Assembly: GCF_042468235.1 (NCBI RefSeq)
Contig: NZ_CP170386.1
Location: 1,674,001-1,738,000, forward strand
Direction of reading: 5' to 3'
Length of the DNA: 64,000 nt
Source: Lonepinella sp042468235
GTDB taxonomy: Bacteria; Pseudomonadota; Gammaproteobacteria; Enterobacterales; Pasteurellaceae
The notes under the pieces are model-generated. The model ran no database searches. It was given only the letters and a program-made list of their open reading frames with translations, and was not told the origin of the DNA. Below, piece by piece: positions 39,039 to 48,649 of the stretch. A program made the position numbers and the translations under genes. Each line of letters starts with the position of its first letter. Position 1 is the first letter of the stretch.

Positions 39039-39797
39039 TTATTCTTTAATAAAATATAAGTCCCAAACGCTGTGACCTAATTTGTGACCACGTTGTTCGA
39101 ATTTGGTTAAGGGACGGAAATCGGGGCGTTCAATATAATCACCCGTTGATGAAACATTACGAATTCCCACCACACTTTGCATAGATTGTAACACATCTAG
39201 CATCTGTTCGGCATAATTTTGCCAGTCGGTAGCAAAATGAATAAAACCACCCTTATGTAATTTGGTTGCTACGGTTGCCACAAAAGCGGGTTGAACAATA
39301 CGACGTTTATGGTGTTTCGCCTTTTGCCAAGGATCGGGGAAAAATAACTGTAATCCTCCAAGTGACTTTTCGGCAATGCAATCACGTAAAATTTCCGTAG
39401 CGTCATGACACATGACACGTAAATTTTTCACGCTTTTTTCTAAAGCATAAGCCAAACAAGCGCCTACACCGGGAGTGTGAACTTCAATGCCGAGATAATT
39501 TTTATCGGGATTTTGAGCGGCCATTTCCACTAAGGATTTTCCCATACCAAAACCTATTTCTAATACCACAGGCTGGCTATTGCCATAAATCTTAGTGAAA
39601 TCAAAGGGTTCATTTTGATAATCCAAACCATAACTTGCCCAATTATCATTCATTATTTGGCGTTGATATTCGCTCAACCGCCCTGTACGTAACACAAAGC
39701 TCCGCACTTTACGTTTATAACGTCCATCTTCGGTAAATTCGGCAGTTTCCACGGTTTTGCGTTTTTGATCGGCAAGGGTATTTTTTTGTTGTTCCAT
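39039..39797 (-). CDS. trmB: TrmB, tRNA (guanine-46-N7) methyltransferase
   Basis: TrmB makes m7G46 in the variable loop of tRNAs. The 252 aa protein carries the SAM motif VLEIGFGMGKSLVEMA, then NYLGIEVHTPGVGACL, LFFPDPWQKAKHHKRRIVQP (catalytic region) and FATDWQNYAEQML. RBS GAAAAAAG-like sequence precedes the ATG. yggL follows. Confidence 0.97.
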   Translation of the reverse strand: MEQQKNTLADQKRKTVETAEFTEDGRYKRKVRSFVLRTGRLSEYQRQIMNDNWASYGLDYQNEPFDFTKIYGNSQPVVLEIGFGMGKSLVEMAAQNPDKNYLGIEVHTPGVGACLAYALEKSVKNLRVMCHDATEILRDCIAEKSLGGLQLFFPDPWQKAKHHKRRIVQPAFVATVATKLHKGGFIHFATDWQNYAEQMLDVLQSMQSVVGIRNVSSTGDYIERPDFRPLTKFEQRGHKLGHSVWDLYFIKE

Positions 39798-40024
39798 TCT
39801 TTTTTCATTGCTCGTAAAATTTGGCGGTCATTATACGGATTTCAAAGTGCGGTGTAAATTTAAGAAAAATCAAATCAGAGTCTATTTAGATAGACACTTA
39901 AGGACAAGTCCTATGGGTGATTTATGCAACAAATGTATCCAAAAAGTGCCTAATTTAGCAAAGAAAAGTGCGGTGATTTTTCAGCGTGTTTTTTCAAGTA
40001 GCCTAAAAACTTTCTGAAATACGA

Positions 40025-40486
40025 TCATAACACCACTTCTAATCCTTGTTTGACATTATGCATTGATACCATGGTACGGAAACGTTGTACATTACCAGAT
40101 TGAAAAAATAACCGTTGTGTCAGTTCTTCATATTCCGCCATATCACAGACATTCATTATTAACACAAAATCAAACTCGCCAGTTACGTAATAAATCTGCT
40201 GAATTTGAGGACAGGTGGCAAATACCTTTTTCGCTTCATTAATCCGTGTCAATCGTTCATCTGATAACGATACTTCTACAATCAAAGTAATGGGACGACC
40301 AACTTTTACAGAGTCAACAAGCGTAACACTATTTTTAATTACACCTGTTTTTTCCATTGAGGCAATACGGCGATTAATAGCAGATGCCGATAGATTAACC
40401 TGTTGTGCTAACTCACGTTGCGAAATGCGATTGTCTTGTTGCAACAGGGAAAGGATTTTTTTATCAAAAGTATCTAGTGTGGGCAT
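40025..40486 (-). CDS. Lrp/AsnC-family regulator
   Basis: A 153 aa regulator from the Met at 40486 (AGGAATAATC upstream, MPTLDTFDKKIL). HTH: ISQRELAQQVNLSASAINRRIASMEKTGVI; RAM effector domain: ITLIVEVSLSDERL and FVLIMNVCDMAEYEEL. It is divergent from a lactate-permease-like transporter (185 bases between starts), so it probably controls that gene in response to a small acid or amino acid (inference). It is not asnC, which lies at 30301. Confidence 0.88.
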   Translation of the reverse strand: MPTLDTFDKKILSLLQQDNRISQRELAQQVNLSASAINRRIASMEKTGVIKNSVTLVDSVKVGRPITLIVEVSLSDERLTRINEAKKVFATCPQIQQIYYVTGEFDFVLIMNVCDMAEYEELTQRLFFQSGNVQRFRTMVSMHNVKQGLEVVL

Positions 40487-40670
40487 GATTATTCCTAGAT
40501 GATGCAATTTTGTTGCAATTATATTTGATAATAGGGTTGAAATCACATATTTCCTTGCAATATTCACGTAAATTACAGCAAGCATTGTCGTTAAAATATC
40601 CTTTTGTTGATGTTAATAAGCACTATTTGGTGTTTTGTGTTATTACAATCATGATAAGGGAGAATAATTG

Positions 40671-42086
40671 ATGGTTTTATTGCATATTTCGCCAATTTTG
40701 TTGGTGGTTTTATTGATTATTGTAGGTAAGTTTCTGCCGTTGTATGCCGCGATAGCTGGCGTGTTGTCAGTGTTGTTACTGTGGTTTTTGGGCGTGGCTG
40801 ATACAGTGTCTGTGCAGACGGCTTTAGCAGCGAGTGTAGATACAGGTGTGTTATTTTTGGCAACAGCTTCAGTGATTGTGTCAGGTTTGGCATTTGTACT
40901 CGTTTCTGAAACTATTGGATCGCCACAGGCTTTGCGTGATTGGGTGCAAGACTTGCAATGGGGAAGACCAGCACAAGTACTGTTTATTGTACTGGGATTA
41001 ATGCCCTTATTGGAATCAATGACAGGGTTTGGCGTATCACTGATTGTTACTGTACCACTGCTCGTAAGTTTGTTTGATAAGGAAAAAGCGTTGCGTATTG
41101 CCCTAGCAGGTATGGCGATTATGCCATGGGGAACGCTGGGGCTGGCAACACAAATAGGAGCGACTTTAGCAAATTTACCTTCATCTCAATTAGGAATGGC
41201 TTCATCTGTTATCAGTTCACCTGTGTTTTTTGTTCTGACAGCTGTGGCACTTTATATCGCTGATGTTCGCACAGTAAGGGCTTGGGCTGGATTAGTGGTA
41301 TTGTGGCTACTATTTATTGGTGTGTTAGTAACAGCAAATATTTATTGGGGCGTGGAAATTGCAGGGGTTTGTGCAGGGACATCAGTATTGTTGTGTGCAG
41401 CAGTGTTTACTCTAATACAACGTCCACACCCACAAGTCATGCCCTCTGGCAAGGTTTTTCCCTATATCATCTTGCCGATTATGGTATTACTGGTTAAAGC
41501 ACTAAAACAACTTACTGAAAACGGCGGTTGGGTGTTGTATGGTCATGCGGTACAATGGCAGATGGTGACATCGCCAGCTATTCCTTTGTTTCTAACTTTA
41601 GTCATCATGCTGTTTGTTGTACGTTGCCAAAATTCATGGCAAAGTTTGCTACATTCACTCGTATTGCGGGCATGGCGACCATTGTTGACGATTTTTTTCT
41701 TTCTGTTATTGTCACAATTAATGATGAAAGCAGGTTTTCTAATGTCAGTACAGGCTTTTTTGCGACAATTACCCATTACCTTTCTACCAGTGCTAGTAGC
41801 AACCTTTGCAGTGTTTGGTGGCTATATTACAGGTTCGGCAGTGGGTGCAAATGCGTTGCTGATGCCTGTAATTGGTACATTAGCCACGAGTAGCTACTGG
41901 CTTGCTGCAGTGCAAAACAGTGCGGCTGCACATGGTGCATTGGGTTCGTTGTCCATTTTATCACTTATGGTGGGGCTTTCTGCAGCTAATCGCCATGAAG
42001 AAGCAAGATTGGTTCGTTATGCTTTCACTTTAGTGCTACTGAATATGGTACTAACAGGTATGATGGGGACATTGCTGGCAAGGTAA
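40671..42086 (+). CDS. LctP-like permease (L-lactate permease family)
   Basis: A 471 aa inner-membrane transporter with about 12 hydrophobic segments. LESMTGFGVSLIVTVPLL corresponds to the LEGxxGFGxPVAI signature of lactate permeases but with changes, and GGYITGSAVGANALLMP...VQNSAAAHGALGS matches their C-terminal QxxGAAxGN region. It is shorter than the typical 530-550 aa. AAGGGAG is 8 bases before the ATG; a TTG directly before it is also in frame. Substrate is open; a monocarboxylate or hydroxy acid is the likeliest. Confidence 0.75.
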   Translation: MVLLHISPILLVVLLIIVGKFLPLYAAIAGVLSVLLLWFLGVADTVSVQTALAASVDTGVLFLATASVIVSGLAFVLVSETIGSPQALRDWVQDLQWGRPAQVLFIVLGLMPLLESMTGFGVSLIVTVPLLVSLFDKEKALRIALAGMAIMPWGTLGLATQIGATLANLPSSQLGMASSVISSPVFFVLTAVALYIADVRTVRAWAGLVVLWLLFIGVLVTANIYWGVEIAGVCAGTSVLLCAAVFTLIQRPHPQVMPSGKVFPYIILPIMVLLVKALKQLTENGGWVLYGHAVQWQMVTSPAIPLFLTLVIMLFVVRCQNSWQSLLHSLVLRAWRPLLTIFFFLLLSQLMMKAGFLMSVQAFLRQLPITFLPVLVATFAVFGGYITGSAVGANALLMPVIGTLATSSYWLAAVQNSAAAHGALGSLSILSLMVGLSAANRHEEARLVRYAFTLVLLNMVLTGMMGTLLAR

Positions 42087-42123
42087 TCATACGGATTTAA
42101 AGCGGTACAAATTTTCTTGGTTT

Positions 42124-43305
42124 TTATTCAGCGACAGGCTTGGCTACTTTAATCCCCAAAAACACGATATTCAACGCGACAATTTGTAATAACACCACGG
42201 TAAATACCACACCTGACCAACCGAAATAGGTGTAACTTATTCCACAAACCCAAGCACCGAGACTACCACCGGCATAATAACTCATATAATAAAGTCCAGA
42301 CGCCAGTGAACGTCCTTGACTAACATGTTGCGAGATATGGCTAATAGTGGTGGCTTGGCTAATAAACACGCCGGATGACATAATAATCAAGCCCACAATA
42401 ATTAGCCATAACGGCGAACACAGGGTAATCAATGCCCCGATGATGGAACTCATAATAGCGAGCAATAAACTGTTGGCAATCCCGATTTTGTGAATCAGTT
42501 TCGCCGTCAATGGTGTAATCAGCATACCGATCAGATAAACCGTAAAAATATTCGCCAGATTAGCTGAACTGAGATAGTAAGGGTCATTAGCCAAATGCAG
42601 ATTAATGAAAGTAAAAATACTCACCAGACTAAACAATACACAAGCCCCTAGCGCACAAGAGGTTAACACATGGGGATTTTGAATATGTTGCTGAAGAATA
42701 TACAGCGAAGATCGAAAATTTCCGCTCATCACAAAATTTTTCGATGCAGGCAACACCAACGCCGCCCATATTACCCCGATTAACATTAAACCTGCGAAAA
42801 TTAAATAACCCTCTTGCCAACCCACTAAACTATGTAAATAGCCGATCAAAAATCGCCCCGAAAATCCTCCCAGAACGGTTCCTGATACATATAAAGACAA
42901 CATTGATGCTAATCGGTCGGGAAATTCTTCGCTGATATAAGCGATGGTAACTACCGTAATCCCCGGCACGAATAAGCCTTGTAAAAACCGCCATAATTTA
43001 ATCTGTTGAATAGTTTCACTCATGCTAAGTAATGCAGTGGGAAGTACGATGAATAACATACAAATTACGATTAGACTTTTTCGCCCCACGGCATCCGAGA
43101 ACATCCCCATAAAGGGCGACATGATAGCAACAGCCATCACCGTCACACCAACAGTTAACCCTGCTTGTACTTTGGTGGCGGAAAAATGTTCCATTAATAC
43201 TGGTAAAATAGCCTGTATAGAATAGACTTGCAAAAAAGCAAATCCACCGATCATCATAATGGTGAGTTTTAATAAAAAACTGGGAGATTGCGTTTTTTTA
43301 ATCAT
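42124..43305 (-). CDS. MFS transporter, YnfM-like exporter
   Basis: A 393 aa major facilitator protein with 12 predicted membrane segments. The loop 2-3 signature is GMFSDAVGRKSLIV (G-D-R-GRK type), and VYSIQAILPVLMEHF matches motif sequence of the arabinose-efflux/YnfM group. Its stop is 38 bases from the convergent permease stop. Substrate not predictable. Confidence 0.85.
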   Translation of the reverse strand: MIKKTQSPSFLLKLTIMMIGGFAFLQVYSIQAILPVLMEHFSATKVQAGLTVGVTVMAVAIMSPFMGMFSDAVGRKSLIVICMLFIVLPTALLSMSETIQQIKLWRFLQGLFVPGITVVTIAYISEEFPDRLASMLSLYVSGTVLGGFSGRFLIGYLHSLVGWQEGYLIFAGLMLIGVIWAALVLPASKNFVMSGNFRSSLYILQQHIQNPHVLTSCALGACVLFSLVSIFTFINLHLANDPYYLSSANLANIFTVYLIGMLITPLTAKLIHKIGIANSLLLAIMSSIIGALITLCSPLWLIIVGLIIMSSGVFISQATTISHISQHVSQGRSLASGLYYMSYYAGGSLGAWVCGISYTYFGWSGVVFTVVLLQIVALNIVFLGIKVAKPVAE

Positions 43306-43432
43306 AATAACAAACTATTTTGCTAATAATTATGGCTATTCTAACAGATTTAATGAGATGAATTATAGAATGGGTAATAAAAATCGACTTAAAGATGGTT
43401 TTAATATACTTTAAGTCGATGTTGTGGATTAA

Positions 43433-45628
43433 TTAAAATTCATATCGGAGATTGATACTATAATTACGTCCCGGTGCGCTATAAGCATCTGCATTCGCTT
43501 GTGAAATTGCTACCGAGCTATCACTATTGGCTGTCATATTCGTACCACGGCTATTCCCCGCAAAATAAGAAATATCCGCCCAATTCCAGTATTTTTTATC
43601 AAAGGCATTATTTAAGCTTGCACTTAAGGTGAGATCTTTGATTGGACGAATGTATAATCCGAAATCTACAACATTATAGGATGTGCTTGGATTGTACATT
43701 GAGCCGTAAATATCTTTATCCGCTTTTGCTCGTACATGCGTGATAGTGCCACTGGCTCCCCAAAATTCATTTTCATAACTCAAACCGGCTTTCAATTTTA
43801 GCGGTTGAATGGTACTAATTGGATTTTTCTCGCCACTTTCATTATCTTTCATCTTACCTTTGCTATAAGCTAAACCACCAGTGAAATAGAAATCATCATA
43901 GAAATTCCATTTCCCTTCGGCATCTACCCCATAGATTCTAGCTTTGGCAATATTTTGATATTGATAAGCATAGTTGGCTAATCCCGTATTAGCTAGATAA
44001 CGGTAATCAATAAAGTTTTTATAAAAGTTGTAGAAACCACTGACACGATAGTTAAAGCGTTCATTGTTACCTTTGAAACCCGCTTCAAAGTTATTCGCCG
44101 TTTCTGGTTTAAGATTTTGATTCCCTACAATCGCATAGCCATATTGTTGGCGGCCATAGGATGTGGTAAGTTGTTGTGCTGATGGTGCTTTAAAACCACG
44201 AGAATATTGGACGTACGGTACAAATTCATTAGCGACTTGATAAGCCAAGGTCATTTTTGGTAAAAAAGCGGTTTTATGTTGTTTTTGTACGCCTGAATTC
44301 GGTATATATTGGGTAACCCAGTCATTATAGCCATCAGCATTTGGATTTAAACGGTAATGTACTAAGCCTAATTGCGGGGTAACTAGCAAATCGCCAAATT
44401 GTAATTCATCTTCTACATAAGCATGCAAACGGAATTGTTTAGTGTCTGCGGAAGATTGTGAAAGACTCGTATCCGAAGTGGTATCAATATCATTGGTGAG
44501 ATCATGATAGCTCGTGCTTAAGCCATAACGTAATACTTGCGGAATGGAACTATTAATAAATTGTGTCGCTTGAGTCGATAATCCGTATAACTTTTCTTTA
44601 TTGTCCATGTTATCTATACGCTCTGTCACCGTAGAGTTACCTGATACTGTTCTGGTTTGATGGCGAACGCGGTAATTTTCCGTGTCTGATTGTTGGAAAT
44701 AAAGTTTGCTATCGACTTTAATATCGTTACCGGTGTAATTATGTGTCAGTGCTAAACGAGTACGTGTTACTTGATCATTGCTATGACTACTATCAGTGGA
44801 TGTGGTGACAAAAGGCGTAACGCTGGTTAAAATATCGGAAAGGTTATCGGTGTTAGTCCGTCTATGCACATATTCCACCGCTAAGCCGATACGATTTTGC
44901 TCATTGACTTGGTAATAATTTTTTACTAACACCGCACCATTTTTGTAATCCGCCGGGTTTGCTTCTGTACGCGTTGAACCGGTACCCGAATTATCGCCAT
45001 TGGTTTTGGTTTCATGACCTTTACGTTGTGTACCAACCACTAAACCTTGATAATCACCATGTTGTAATGCGACACCCAAAGTGCCAACAAGTGAAGTATC
45101 AACACTTTGATAACCGGTGGAGAATAATCCACCGAACGCACGATTTTTCAATAAATCTTGTGGTTCAAGGGTTTGGAAATCAATTGCACCGGAAAGCCCT
45201 GATGCAGAACCAGAACGATCAACTCTGGCAGAACGCAATAAACTGGGTTCGACAAAATCACCGCGTCCAAAAGCACCGGCAATGGTGGTAAACAATTTGT
45301 TTTCTTGACTTTCTGGTAAAGGGATACCATCAACACTGGTGGCAACACGGTTTCCTTGCAAGCCACGGATATTCACACCATCATTTCCACCACGTGTACG
45401 TTGTAATTCGTTGACATTGACATCAATAGTATTTTCTAACATTTGTTTAATATCAGCCGGATTGGTTCTGGTGATTTGATTGGGCGTAATTGTCGTGGTT
45501 AAATCACTCGCTTCTTGTTCAACGACTTTGATTTCTTGCAGATTTTCATTAGATTTAGCGGTGTTGGCAACGGCATATTGATTAGCTAAGGCTAACACAA
45601 TAGCACTTGCTAAAAGTGATTTTTTCAT
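43433..45628 (-). CDS. TonB-dependent receptor, haem/haemoglobin type
   Basis: A 731 aa outer-membrane receptor. Signal peptide MKKSLLASAIVLALANQYAVA, a plug domain (IKVVEQEASD as TonB box region, GGNDGVNIRGLQGNRVATSVDGIPLP), and a 22-strand barrel ending NYSINLRYEF. YSRGFKAPSAQQL and NQNLKPETANNFEAG correspond to the FRAP and NPNL regions of haem receptors such as HmuR. The upstream gap (minus strand) is very AT-rich and could hold a Fur box, but I see no clear 19-base match. Ligand by analogy only. Confidence 0.85.
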   Translation of the reverse strand: MKKSLLASAIVLALANQYAVANTAKSNENLQEIKVVEQEASDLTTTITPNQITRTNPADIKQMLENTIDVNVNELQRTRGGNDGVNIRGLQGNRVATSVDGIPLPESQENKLFTTIAGAFGRGDFVEPSLLRSARVDRSGSASGLSGAIDFQTLEPQDLLKNRAFGGLFSTGYQSVDTSLVGTLGVALQHGDYQGLVVGTQRKGHETKTNGDNSGTGSTRTEANPADYKNGAVLVKNYYQVNEQNRIGLAVEYVHRRTNTDNLSDILTSVTPFVTTSTDSSHSNDQVTRTRLALTHNYTGNDIKVDSKLYFQQSDTENYRVRHQTRTVSGNSTVTERIDNMDNKEKLYGLSTQATQFINSSIPQVLRYGLSTSYHDLTNDIDTTSDTSLSQSSADTKQFRLHAYVEDELQFGDLLVTPQLGLVHYRLNPNADGYNDWVTQYIPNSGVQKQHKTAFLPKMTLAYQVANEFVPYVQYSRGFKAPSAQQLTTSYGRQQYGYAIVGNQNLKPETANNFEAGFKGNNERFNYRVSGFYNFYKNFIDYRYLANTGLANYAYQYQNIAKARIYGVDAEGKWNFYDDFYFTGGLAYSKGKMKDNESGEKNPISTIQPLKLKAGLSYENEFWGASGTITHVRAKADKDIYGSMYNPSTSYNVVDFGLYIRPIKDLTLSASLNNAFDKKYWNWADISYFAGNSRGTNMTANSDSSVAISQANADAYSAPGRNYSINLRYEF

Positions 45629-45773
45629 GAGCTTTCCTTATGAATTAAAATATTAAAATAAAAATCGTTTGTATTATTAAAGATTGCCAGAAAAATGTAA
45701 ATAATAATTTCACATTTCTATTACATTATCGCTGTGTTAAAATTTTCTTTTTTTCACCGCACTTTTACACTAT

Positions 45774-46889
45774 ATGACCGCACAATCTTGCTCAAGCGCC
45801 CCTTTTGCTCAGGCTGTACTTCACTGGTACGACCAATTTGGGCGTAAGCATTTGCCGTGGCAGCAGGATAAAACCCTGTATGCGGTGTGGTTGTCGGAAG
45901 TGATGTTACAACAAACGCAGGTGGCAACGGTAATCCCTTATTTTGAGCGGTTTATTAAAACTTTTCCAAATATCACCGCACTTGCTAATGCTCCCCTTGA
46001 TGAAGTGTTGCATTTGTGGACTGGTTTAGGTTATTACGCTCGAGCCAGAAATTTATATAAAGCGGCTCAACAAATTCGAGATCAACTCGACGGTGAGTTT
46101 CCCACTAAATTTGAACAAGTATTAGCATTATCTGGAGTAGGCAGAAGCACGGCTGGTGCCATTTTATCTTCGGTATTAAATCAACCTTATGCCATTTTAG
46201 ATGGCAATGTAAAACGTGTTTTATCGCGTTATTTTCTGGTGGATGGTTGGACTGGCGATAAGAAAGTAGAAAATAAACTCTGGGCATTAAGTGAACAAGT
46301 CACCCCACAAGATCGAGTGGCGGATTTTAATCAGGCGATGATGGATATTGGGGCAATGGTTTGTTCGCGTTCAAAACCGAAGTGTGATTTGTGTCCAATT
46401 AGTCAAAAGTGCGGTGCAAATTTAACAAATTGTTGGATGGATTACCCAAATAAAAAAACCAAAAAGACCTTACCAGCACGCACAAGTTATTTTTTAATTT
46501 TGAGCTGTCAAGGCAAAGTCGCATTAGAACAACGTGAGCATTCTGGCTTGTGGGGCGGGCTGTATTGTTTTCCACAATTTCCAACCAAAACAGAATTGTT
46601 ACAATATTTAGCTACACAAGGTATTCACCAATATCAAGAATGGACGGCATTTCGACATACTTTTAGTCATTTTCATTTAGATATTTATCCAATTTATGCG
46701 GAACTTCATGGCAAAAAATGTGACGAAGATTGCACAGATTGGAAAAAAATTGCAGAAAAGCCAGCAGAATATCAATTTACTGTATCACCAAGTAACAAAT
46801 ATTGGTATGATCCAGCTAACCCAGATCAAATTGGACTCGCTACGCCAGTCAAGAATTTATTAACAGAATTTTATAAGAGAAAATTATAA
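45774..46889 (+). CDS. mutY: MutY, adenine DNA glycosylase
   Basis: MutY removes A paired with 8-oxoguanine. The 371 aa protein has the N-terminal glycosylase (LPWQQDKTLYAVWLSEVMLQQTQVATVIPYF), the helix-hairpin-helix LSGVGRSTAGAIL with the catalytic Asp in AILDGNVKRVL...VADFNQAMMDIGAMVC, the [4Fe-4S] ligands CSRSKPKCDLCPISQKC, and a C-terminal NUDT1-like domain for 8-oxoG recognition (SGLWGGLYCFPQF). An uptake sequence overlaps the area just before the start. yggX overlaps its stop by one base. Confidence 0.97.
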   Translation: MTAQSCSSAPFAQAVLHWYDQFGRKHLPWQQDKTLYAVWLSEVMLQQTQVATVIPYFERFIKTFPNITALANAPLDEVLHLWTGLGYYARARNLYKAAQQIRDQLDGEFPTKFEQVLALSGVGRSTAGAILSSVLNQPYAILDGNVKRVLSRYFLVDGWTGDKKVENKLWALSEQVTPQDRVADFNQAMMDIGAMVCSRSKPKCDLCPISQKCGANLTNCWMDYPNKKTKKTLPARTSYFLILSCQGKVALEQREHSGLWGGLYCFPQFPTKTELLQYLATQGIHQYQEWTAFRHTFSHFHLDIYPIYAELHGKKCDEDCTDWKKIAEKPAEYQFTVSPSNKYWYDPANPDQIGLATPVKNLLTEFYKRKL

Positions 46890-47161
46890 TGGCAAGAACC
46901 GTATTTTGTGCTTATTTAAAGCAACAGGCAGAAGGATTAGACTTTCAGCTTTATCCAGGCGAATTAGGTAAGCGTATTTTCGATAATATCAGTAAACAGG
47001 CTTGGGGCGAATGGATGAAAAAGCAAACCATGCTAGTTAATGAAAAAAAATTAAATATGATGAACCCTGAGCATCGTCAGTTATTAGAGCAAGAAATGGT
47101 GAATTTTTTGTTTGAAGGAAAAGAGGTGCATATTGAAGGTTATGTTCCACAATCAAAATAA
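46889..47161 (+). CDS. yggX: YggX, iron-trafficking and oxidative-damage protection protein
   Basis: YggX protects iron-sulfur clusters; mutY upstream contains one, and the pairing is conserved in gammaproteobacteria. The 90 aa protein starts MARTVFCAYLKQQAEGLDFQ with the conserved Cys (residue 7), followed by YPGELGKRIFDNISKQAWGEWMKKQTMLVNE. Its ATG overlaps the mutY stop (TAATG). Confidence 0.97.
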   Translation: MARTVFCAYLKQQAEGLDFQLYPGELGKRIFDNISKQAWGEWMKKQTMLVNEKKLNMMNPEHRQLLEQEMVNFLFEGKEVHIEGYVPQSK

Positions 47162-47168
47162 AATAAAT

Positions 47169-48251
47169 ATGATGAAGATTTCTTTAAAAAAATTAGCCGT
47201 GTTGGCGATTATTCCTTTTTTGTATGCTTGTTCATCAAATCAAGATCGTAATTATGATAATGCCTTTGCTAAGGATACGCATGGTTTAGATTTACTTACT
47301 GGGCAATTTTCACAGAATATTGACCAGATCTGGGGCGTAAATGAGCTGTTAGTGGCGAGTCGTAAAGACTATGTAAAATATACTGATAGTTATTATACCC
47401 GTAGCCATATTAGCTTTGAGGAAGGTCAAATTAATATTGAAACCTTAGCGGACGTGAATCGTTTACATAGTGCTATTGTGCATACTTTATTAATGGGGTC
47501 TGATGCAAAAGGGATTGATTTATTTGCTTCGGGTGATGTACCTATCAGTACTCGTCCATTCTTAGTTGGTCAGGTTGTCAATAACTTTGGTCAACCTATT
47601 AGAGATCTTAATACAGCGAATAATTTTGCCAGCTATTTAATTCAAAATAGATTACAAAAACGAACATTAAGCAATGGGCGATCTGTGCAGTTTGTTAGTA
47701 TTCAAATGATTGCGAATCACGTTAATGTGCGTGCTAGAGCATATTTGCCATTTGTACGTAAATCATCTCGTCAATATGGTATTGATGAGAGTTTGATTTT
47801 AGGCATTATGCAAACTGAATCAAGTTTCAACCCTTATGCGATTAGTTATGCAAATGCGTTAGGATTAATGCAGGTTGTGCCACATAGTGCGGGTCGAGAT
47901 GTATTTAAAATGAAAGGACTTTCAGGTCAACCAAGTAAGAGTTATTTATTTGATCCAGCTAAAAATGTGGACGCTGGTGTATCTTATTTATGGTTGTTAA
48001 AAAATGATTATTTAGCAGGTATCGAAAATCCAACCTCTATGCGTTATGCCATGATTTCAGCGTATAACAGTGGTGCTGGTGCGGTATTACGTGTATTTAG
48101 TTATGATAGAGATGAAGCGATTTATCAAATTAATCGTATGCAGCCAGAACAGGTGTATCGTATTTTAACCACGGCTCATCCGTCATCACAGGCTCGTAAT
48201 TATTTGCTGAAAGTGGATAAGGCTCAACAGAGTTATCGCAGAGTGAGATAA
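47169..48251 (+). CDS. mltC: MltC, membrane-bound lytic murein transglycosylase C
   Basis: MltC cuts peptidoglycan glycan strands to 1,6-anhydro-MurNAc at the outer membrane. From the Met at 47169 it is 360 aa. Lipoprotein signal MMKISLKKLAVLAIIPFLYACSS, an N-terminal domain (about 40-180), and the SLT domain with ESLILGIMQTESSFNPYAIS (catalytic Glu), ANALGLMQVVP and AYNSGAGAVLRVF. No strong RBS is seen; the start lies 7 bases after the yggX stop, so coupling is likely. Confidence 0.94.
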   Translation: MMKISLKKLAVLAIIPFLYACSSNQDRNYDNAFAKDTHGLDLLTGQFSQNIDQIWGVNELLVASRKDYVKYTDSYYTRSHISFEEGQINIETLADVNRLHSAIVHTLLMGSDAKGIDLFASGDVPISTRPFLVGQVVNNFGQPIRDLNTANNFASYLIQNRLQKRTLSNGRSVQFVSIQMIANHVNVRARAYLPFVRKSSRQYGIDESLILGIMQTESSFNPYAISYANALGLMQVVPHSAGRDVFKMKGLSGQPSKSYLFDPAKNVDAGVSYLWLLKNDYLAGIENPTSMRYAMISAYNSGAGAVLRVFSYDRDEAIYQINRMQPEQVYRILTTAHPSSQARNYLLKVDKAQQSYRRVR

Positions 48252-48257
48252 GATCAG

Positions 48258-48298
48258 TCCCGTACGTACAAGTGCGGGGCGTTTTGAGGATTTTTTGC
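48258..48298 (+). terminator. Terminator after mltC
   Basis: CCCGTAC, GTACAA, GTGCGGG hairpin, then GCGTTTTGAGGATTTTTTG. Seven bases after the mltC stop. Confidence 0.65.
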
Positions 48299-48348
48299 AT
48301 ATTAAACAAGCAAACAGACAAATTTCAGATTTTTTTGTAAAATAACTG

Positions 48349-48385
48349 TTGACCGAAAGGCGTAAATACGGTTTAATACGCCCCG
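48349..48385 (+). promoter_or_regulatory. tRNA operon promoter
   Basis: TTGACC, 17-base spacer, TTTAAT, then ACGCCCCG. The GC-rich discriminator suggests stringent control like the rrn promoter in this window. Confidence 0.8.
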
Positions 48386-48406
48386 TGTTGACGCAGTAAG
48401 CGTTAC

Positions 48407-48482
48407 GCCTCGATAGCTCAGTCGGTAGAGCAGGGGATTGAAAATCCCCGTGTCGGTGGTTCGATTCCGCCTCGAGGCACCA
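48407..48482 (+). tRNA. tRNA-Phe (GAA)
   Basis: GCCTCGATAGCTCAGTCGG...CTCGAGGCACCA, 76 nt with encoded CCA. Anticodon loop TTGAAAA gives GAA. Confidence 0.97.
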
Positions 48483-48487
48483 TCTTT

Positions 48488-48563
48488 TCCTCCTTAGTTC
48501 AGTCGGTAGAACGGTGGACTGTTAATCCATATGTCGCAGGTTCGAGTCCCGCAGGAGGAGCCA
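48488..48563 (+). tRNA. tRNA-Asn (GTT)
   Basis: TCCTCCTTAGTTCAGTCGG...CAGGAGGAGCCA, 76 nt with encoded CCA. Anticodon loop CTGTTAA gives GTT. Five bases after tRNA-Phe, one transcript. Confidence 0.97.
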
Positions 48564-48572
48564 TATTCTAAA

Positions 48573-48607
48573 GCCCTGATGATTGTAAAAAGTCATCAGG
48601 GTTTTCT
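48573..48607 (+). terminator. Terminator of the tRNA pair
   Basis: CCCTGATGA, ten-base loop, TCATCAGGG, then TTTTCTCTT. Confidence 0.85.
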
Positions 48608-48649
48608 CTTATTTAGAGAAAGTTAAAATCAAAGTAAAAAGGGTATCCC

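Noticed and set aside
39808..40017. A 69-residue open frame between trmB and the Lrp-type regulator
   Set aside because: No good ribosome binding site, two uptake sequences inside, and no recognisable protein pattern. Probably chance.
45629..45770. Fur box upstream of the TonB receptor
   Set aside because: AT-rich sequence with AATTATTATTTACATT, but no convincing 19-base match to GATAATGATAATCATTATC.
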